From: Flavobacterium sp. HSC-61S13
Lineage (GTDB): Bacteria > Bacteroidota > Bacteroidia > Flavobacteriales > Flavobacteriaceae
Assembly (NCBI RefSeq): GCF_024171535.1
Contig: NZ_JALJZV010000003.1
Coordinates: 271,657 to 335,656 of the forward strand
Direction: 5' to 3'
Length of the DNA: 64,000 bases
Program-made: the position numbers and the translations under genes
Shown: positions 63,701 through 64,000 of the stretch, piece by piece
How positions within the stretch are numbered: the stretch's first letter is position 1
Layout of the letters: every line of letters starts with the position of its first letter
Notes under the pieces: model-generated
The model's database searches: none
Told to the model about the DNA's origin: nothing
What the model saw: only the letters and a program-made list of their open reading frames with translations

Positions 63701-64000
63701 TACAGTGATAAGGCTATAAGTTCGGATGTTTTAGGGAATATCAATACTTCTCGTTCTGTAGGCGCATCATCAGCAACTCAGTCGGCATTGTGTAAAAATC
63801 AAGTTGACTTGTTGCTGCAAGTATTTTACAATACGGCGGAAACGATTGATTGTAAGAATGATATTTTAGCTATACTAGAACGAAACAAAGAATATGAACT
63901 TAAGTGTGTTAAATATGGTACATCAACACCGGGTGAGCCGGCACCCTGTCTGCTTTATGAATTAGTTGTTACCGGTTATAATTACTGTGCGGCTTTAGAG
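54800..64000 (+). CDS. giant SpvB/FG-GAP/RHS repeat protein, Tc-toxin-like (partial, runs off the window)
   Basis: An open frame of 3067 codons with no stop before the window ends. Order: signal peptide (about 1-30, LAFLHGFVYEAFA); a beta-sandwich at about 85-215; a ZU5-like segment near 335-435; an SpvB/TcaC N-terminal domain near 485-550 (LPPAREGMVPDLSINYNS); a propeller-like region with six calcium-loop FG-GAP motifs near 882 (DIDGDGLPD), 960 (DVNADGLLD), 1616, 1710, 1789 and 1874; a TcdB-middle-like part at about 1885-2055 (YFNGYKDRKERSFLGFG); and RHS/YD repeats at about 2115-2930 (YNYDNLGRITDKT, YKYDNLGNVIEK). Near 2900 is YPSAHLTFNQNFYTNHYY. In Tc and RHS toxins this forms a shell that holds a toxic C-terminus; that end is not visible. 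Confidence 0.9.
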   Translation, partial: MKFFKSYNQEVATFLLLAFLHGFVYEAFAIPSAPITSTVLPIYNNDYKNRDHSEEQNEESSIIQPLRDYPVNDQKTSPRQSHPNNVVPEIEVSTTLYNADLTIGHIGRSAHTSFDAPDDNLFTVDIQDEIDSNAAYILSYEVYGIANASGVTKSINTGTSTGGFFIKAKKEWTRVSEFVSPDELKKGVNTVLFTSDLTKDFGYVIRNLQFEKTTASSDDLLWLNDVVKAASTDQVYAQGVVASTDPELQLFIGDQEITLVNHRFEQLISLEQDDQREIVFELKKRNKLIEKKSIPISEIEAVDQVKAWDRAFEKALCTITATEENRYELENIAITIPVASYSTDFLLSIQELRPSDYAPTGMVLHNVTKNRAAYRFLPDGIQFEKEVKVKIKCDINALPKGYGLKDVQVFYFDTTLKQWIKVKVMEVLEATGEVVALTKHFTDYIAGVIQEPESPEGNAFTPTTISGIQAANPMENTTMVSVPQINDRGDATLNFPLMLPPAREGMVPDLSINYNSSADEGDFGLGWSLTVPSIEIDTRWGVPTIDPYQETESYLLNGEELLLVKGDNTLYAPHKDPLIPRLQTAKFQKLIHDPTLEILREGYQGRYSWKIRDTKTGWTSFYGNRFHNRFFGRWFLDRISDEFGNSIEYDYVVNPTTESVELYKITYNNTNHPNLYKQGTFDIKVYRKKTIDATNKNRVDTKINNRYGYAIQSPDLIDKIVIYSPPNDNDVYNKRGYLMEYSFKYNQGQFGRSLLHQIIKRAYNNIGKDYNDYDDFTTYSSVVEKYQFDYHDDVGTGSLFEGTGQTMNTYKDYETSYDNHNVFISALGGAEGKSTNFVGGASAGMVLPVFPASWLPFSRAATLGGNLGGGSSNSETKVLMADIDGDGLPDKIFKGGSAFFYRKNLGNRFSSEVFSIKNLPNLNYSKTSSSDKSVSLNILAGSVSKSFSESTSTTYNYTADVNADGLLDVVDNERVYFGYIDPVTKQPAFSLDSSITPAIILKENDIAPVLNPMPQLELTNGLMDVVMVWRAPKSGQVRIDGTISKQHINLQSGVKYSIEKLHDTDMGPATFIYGPHLMLSSSDKHDLTVNVVKGDLIFFRTHSNQMPVQELQVTWNPKVTYLTQNFESSTGHSKYSSSFEESLIVGSNYEHTFKKSGRYRLEWPSFNFETNDRITIKVSHYTKESNGLINKAVKGNNVTIYERVSAIDDITNFPSPNLILNMNSINSNPQSFHYVKVEVLSESEVNWKDIDTHFRPKLVSLDNQDDIYLVPYYSNYSNVNTNYANSDFTTYTTADEFTINHNFSLPGCTQNSCENRYVYLIIKWSGGRIATFERGINNRYYAKFRYKINAHGTIVQRQWLDINKNKYVDVKSTTTHGLGGFAGKNIFFEYYTTDYVIAEKLKNYQNTGSNFLVRVNNETPKSTYVEGGNNYGMFKSNIYSSELTTAWGSMYRNWGQFAYKGAEVGKAYTPIIGDHIHLYNPGKTNAEGQTTKDIFEDPNLSLDDAEADFDQIESLGGNVSNHFALLMPNKKLNRWESHEHLYVSSSGISPYIRFLTDEIPNLKPPTVPVNSFGAYGINKYSSFKNNSTNASVGFLGVSLGKTKTKGSSSLSNDFFDINGDGFPDIIGSEIQLTAKRGGLSNRILNVNLNSKTAIEGSGKLVGGGNAGIRGSAGIGSKSNQLNLIVGNQGSASISGSSFSTTNKVERFYVDINGDGLIDLVQSDGSVLLNYGGNFKKSNFWKAALPFQESQTVTKQGGGGVGFSGISNMDVSGGISISSSTSEDKVTYMDLNGDGLPEKIIDGSTYYINLGTGFETRARTLPGTQTQKSTEAGLNGNITICVYFPTILLIGPKFCVSLGASAGKSISSEEARYMDFDGDGFPDYVTSDKNESLTVYRSRIRRTNLLKSVTQSTGARIELDYDIVNPIDKSVIGSTYKMPYKKWALTKVAVHDGFVGDGENTTRYAYEYFNGYKDRKERSFLGFGMTKAHLLDKKGYVYRTSVTEYLNNDMTEHQLYRPGISSDLKQFLYKKGLPQRTYSLDRSKRMLNETVYTYKFYDSTKLTSDINTSRNSNAEIQVFTNKMSVLPLVTSVLNMVTNYDEDSQNSSLTQKTQQYFHTYDQFGNVKKYLDVDRGLTVEIEYNTSPKILPIGHRISTTKGQQLLRETKAITEDGLKIHEIRKYLNPTDYIAVFYQYDDMGNLVRKEFDTGFYYEYDYGSSNIDHPDDDNYNYRKITPSKIRDSFGNETLFVYNAASKLTKMVDPYGEEIYYKYDQLNRIIEVKGPYEFDWTIKNEYINNRTAISQHNLGQGNKLHTSMINDGLGRTIQVKKEIMPTDKNPRCNNQIPEIRLAVSGDKLYDEFGRVVENYLSEEEIACANGASLRTLLTNYYQGSRNPEKKTNRLYDHKDRVVEELVFGTNARTTTKYAFGSDYLGTNTFTEEITLPEGNKTIGYTNELGLQTSQKQIGDEDLWTRFSYDHLGQVKTVTNAMDHKSIYNYDNLGRITDKTLAASGITKYKYDNLGNVIEKEDANRNIIKYKYDFNRLLEINNATIETKFTYDQGGRVIKMEDVSGSQEFEYGRLGEVISDVKMLRDNTGVSRFFRTDYEYDSWGRILEIYYPDLERVSYNYNRVGQLTSVRSSLGEWYIYDVKYTHFDQPYFIEYGNGVKVIQEFDLTERLRAVQLFNGPYNDPNNLNVFSRNVYGYDKNNNIIGQRNDFSQYENIVVGGTSVKMYQYDKFNRLQEAHGQWSGLLESHDYQLKMKYLKDHSISEKAQNHLIQDKNTGHVWHTENYLKRKYLYEDKRPALSAVVSKDPFGHEQKQSYGIHANGTIKWKHNSDSERIFQWDANNNITSIVEYTAAGTIFNEYKYDGKGDRVSKRVEMSSTFSINGTNPQNGMYGANEVLYPSAHLTFNQNFYTNHYYANGKRIASRITKSNSATANFSAPKSGDSSSLQRNSASSAVNSSMDYSDKAISSDVLGNINTSRSVGASSATQSALCKNQVDLLLQVFYNTAETIDCKNDILAILERNKEYELKCVKYGTSTPGEPAPCLLYELVVTGYNYCAALE

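Overview
The window is a 64 kb piece of a chromosome from a member of the Bacteroidota, most likely family Flavobacteriaceae (Flavobacterium/Myroides-like). The signs are AT-rich DNA, -7 promoter boxes of the form TAnnTTTG, start codons mostly without a Shine-Dalgarno sequence, type IX secretion (T9SS) parts, families largely confined to this phylum (DUF6341, DUF6427, DUF4292, DUF5686, PorZ), and an arginine pathway built round a Bacteroidetes-type acyl-ornithine carbamoyltransferase. I see no rRNA, tRNA, CRISPR array, insertion sequence or prophage.

Layout. 1-10 kb: the end of a sugar-phosphate transferase gene, purD, two small or membrane proteins of unknown function, upp, a DUF4254 protein, a family 9 glycosyltransferase, apt and a SWIM/SNF2 helicase. 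9.8-18.6 kb: a complete arginine operon (N-acetyltransferase, argG, argC, argD, argF', argB, argE, argH) behind a 530-base leader that holds a possible attenuator peptide, closed by a strong terminator. 18.6-25.8 kb: a flavin/2Fe-2S reductase, a PadR regulator with a membrane partner, a DUF5686 outer-membrane protein, cvpA, a small conserved protein and pheS. 25.9-27.5 kb: two paralogous surface-type lipoproteins. 27.6-36.6 kb, minus strand: the MoxR/DUF58/Bat operon in the order moxR, DUF58, BatD-like, batA, batB, batC, batD, batE. 36.8-39.2 kb: an AlbA/Schlafen-type protein overlapping a metallophosphatase, then a small beta-barrel protein. 39.4-47.7 kb, minus strand: an ALDH7-type aldehyde dehydrogenase, 3-hydroxyanthranilate dioxygenase, an EnvC-like protein, a DUF4292 lipoprotein, a sugar nucleotidyltransferase, dut, a polysaccharide flippase and a DUF3298-type lipoprotein. 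48.0-52.2 kb: cystathionine gamma-synthase, porZ and recO.

52.2-64 kb is the most accessory-looking part. A 787-base AT-rich gap with one good promoter candidate leads into a two-gene unit: a 595-residue secreted protein with a T9SS-type C-terminus, then, 13 bases on, a giant SpvB/FG-GAP/RHS protein of at least 3067 residues that runs off the window with no stop codon. It is built like the B and C parts of Tc toxins and like polymorphic RHS toxins. The RHS core and any variable toxin tip and immunity gene lie beyond the end, so its activity cannot be read here.

How the genes work together: the arginine operon should make arginine through acylated intermediates, and the carbamoyltransferase carries Val at the residue that sets acetyl versus succinyl preference, which points to succinyl. 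The Bat operon encodes an AAA+ chaperone with VWA, TPR and BatD partners in the cell envelope. PorZ, DUF5686, the flippase, the nucleotidyltransferase and the partial sugar transferase all serve surface assembly, and T9SS would be the likely export route for the protein before the giant RHS gene.
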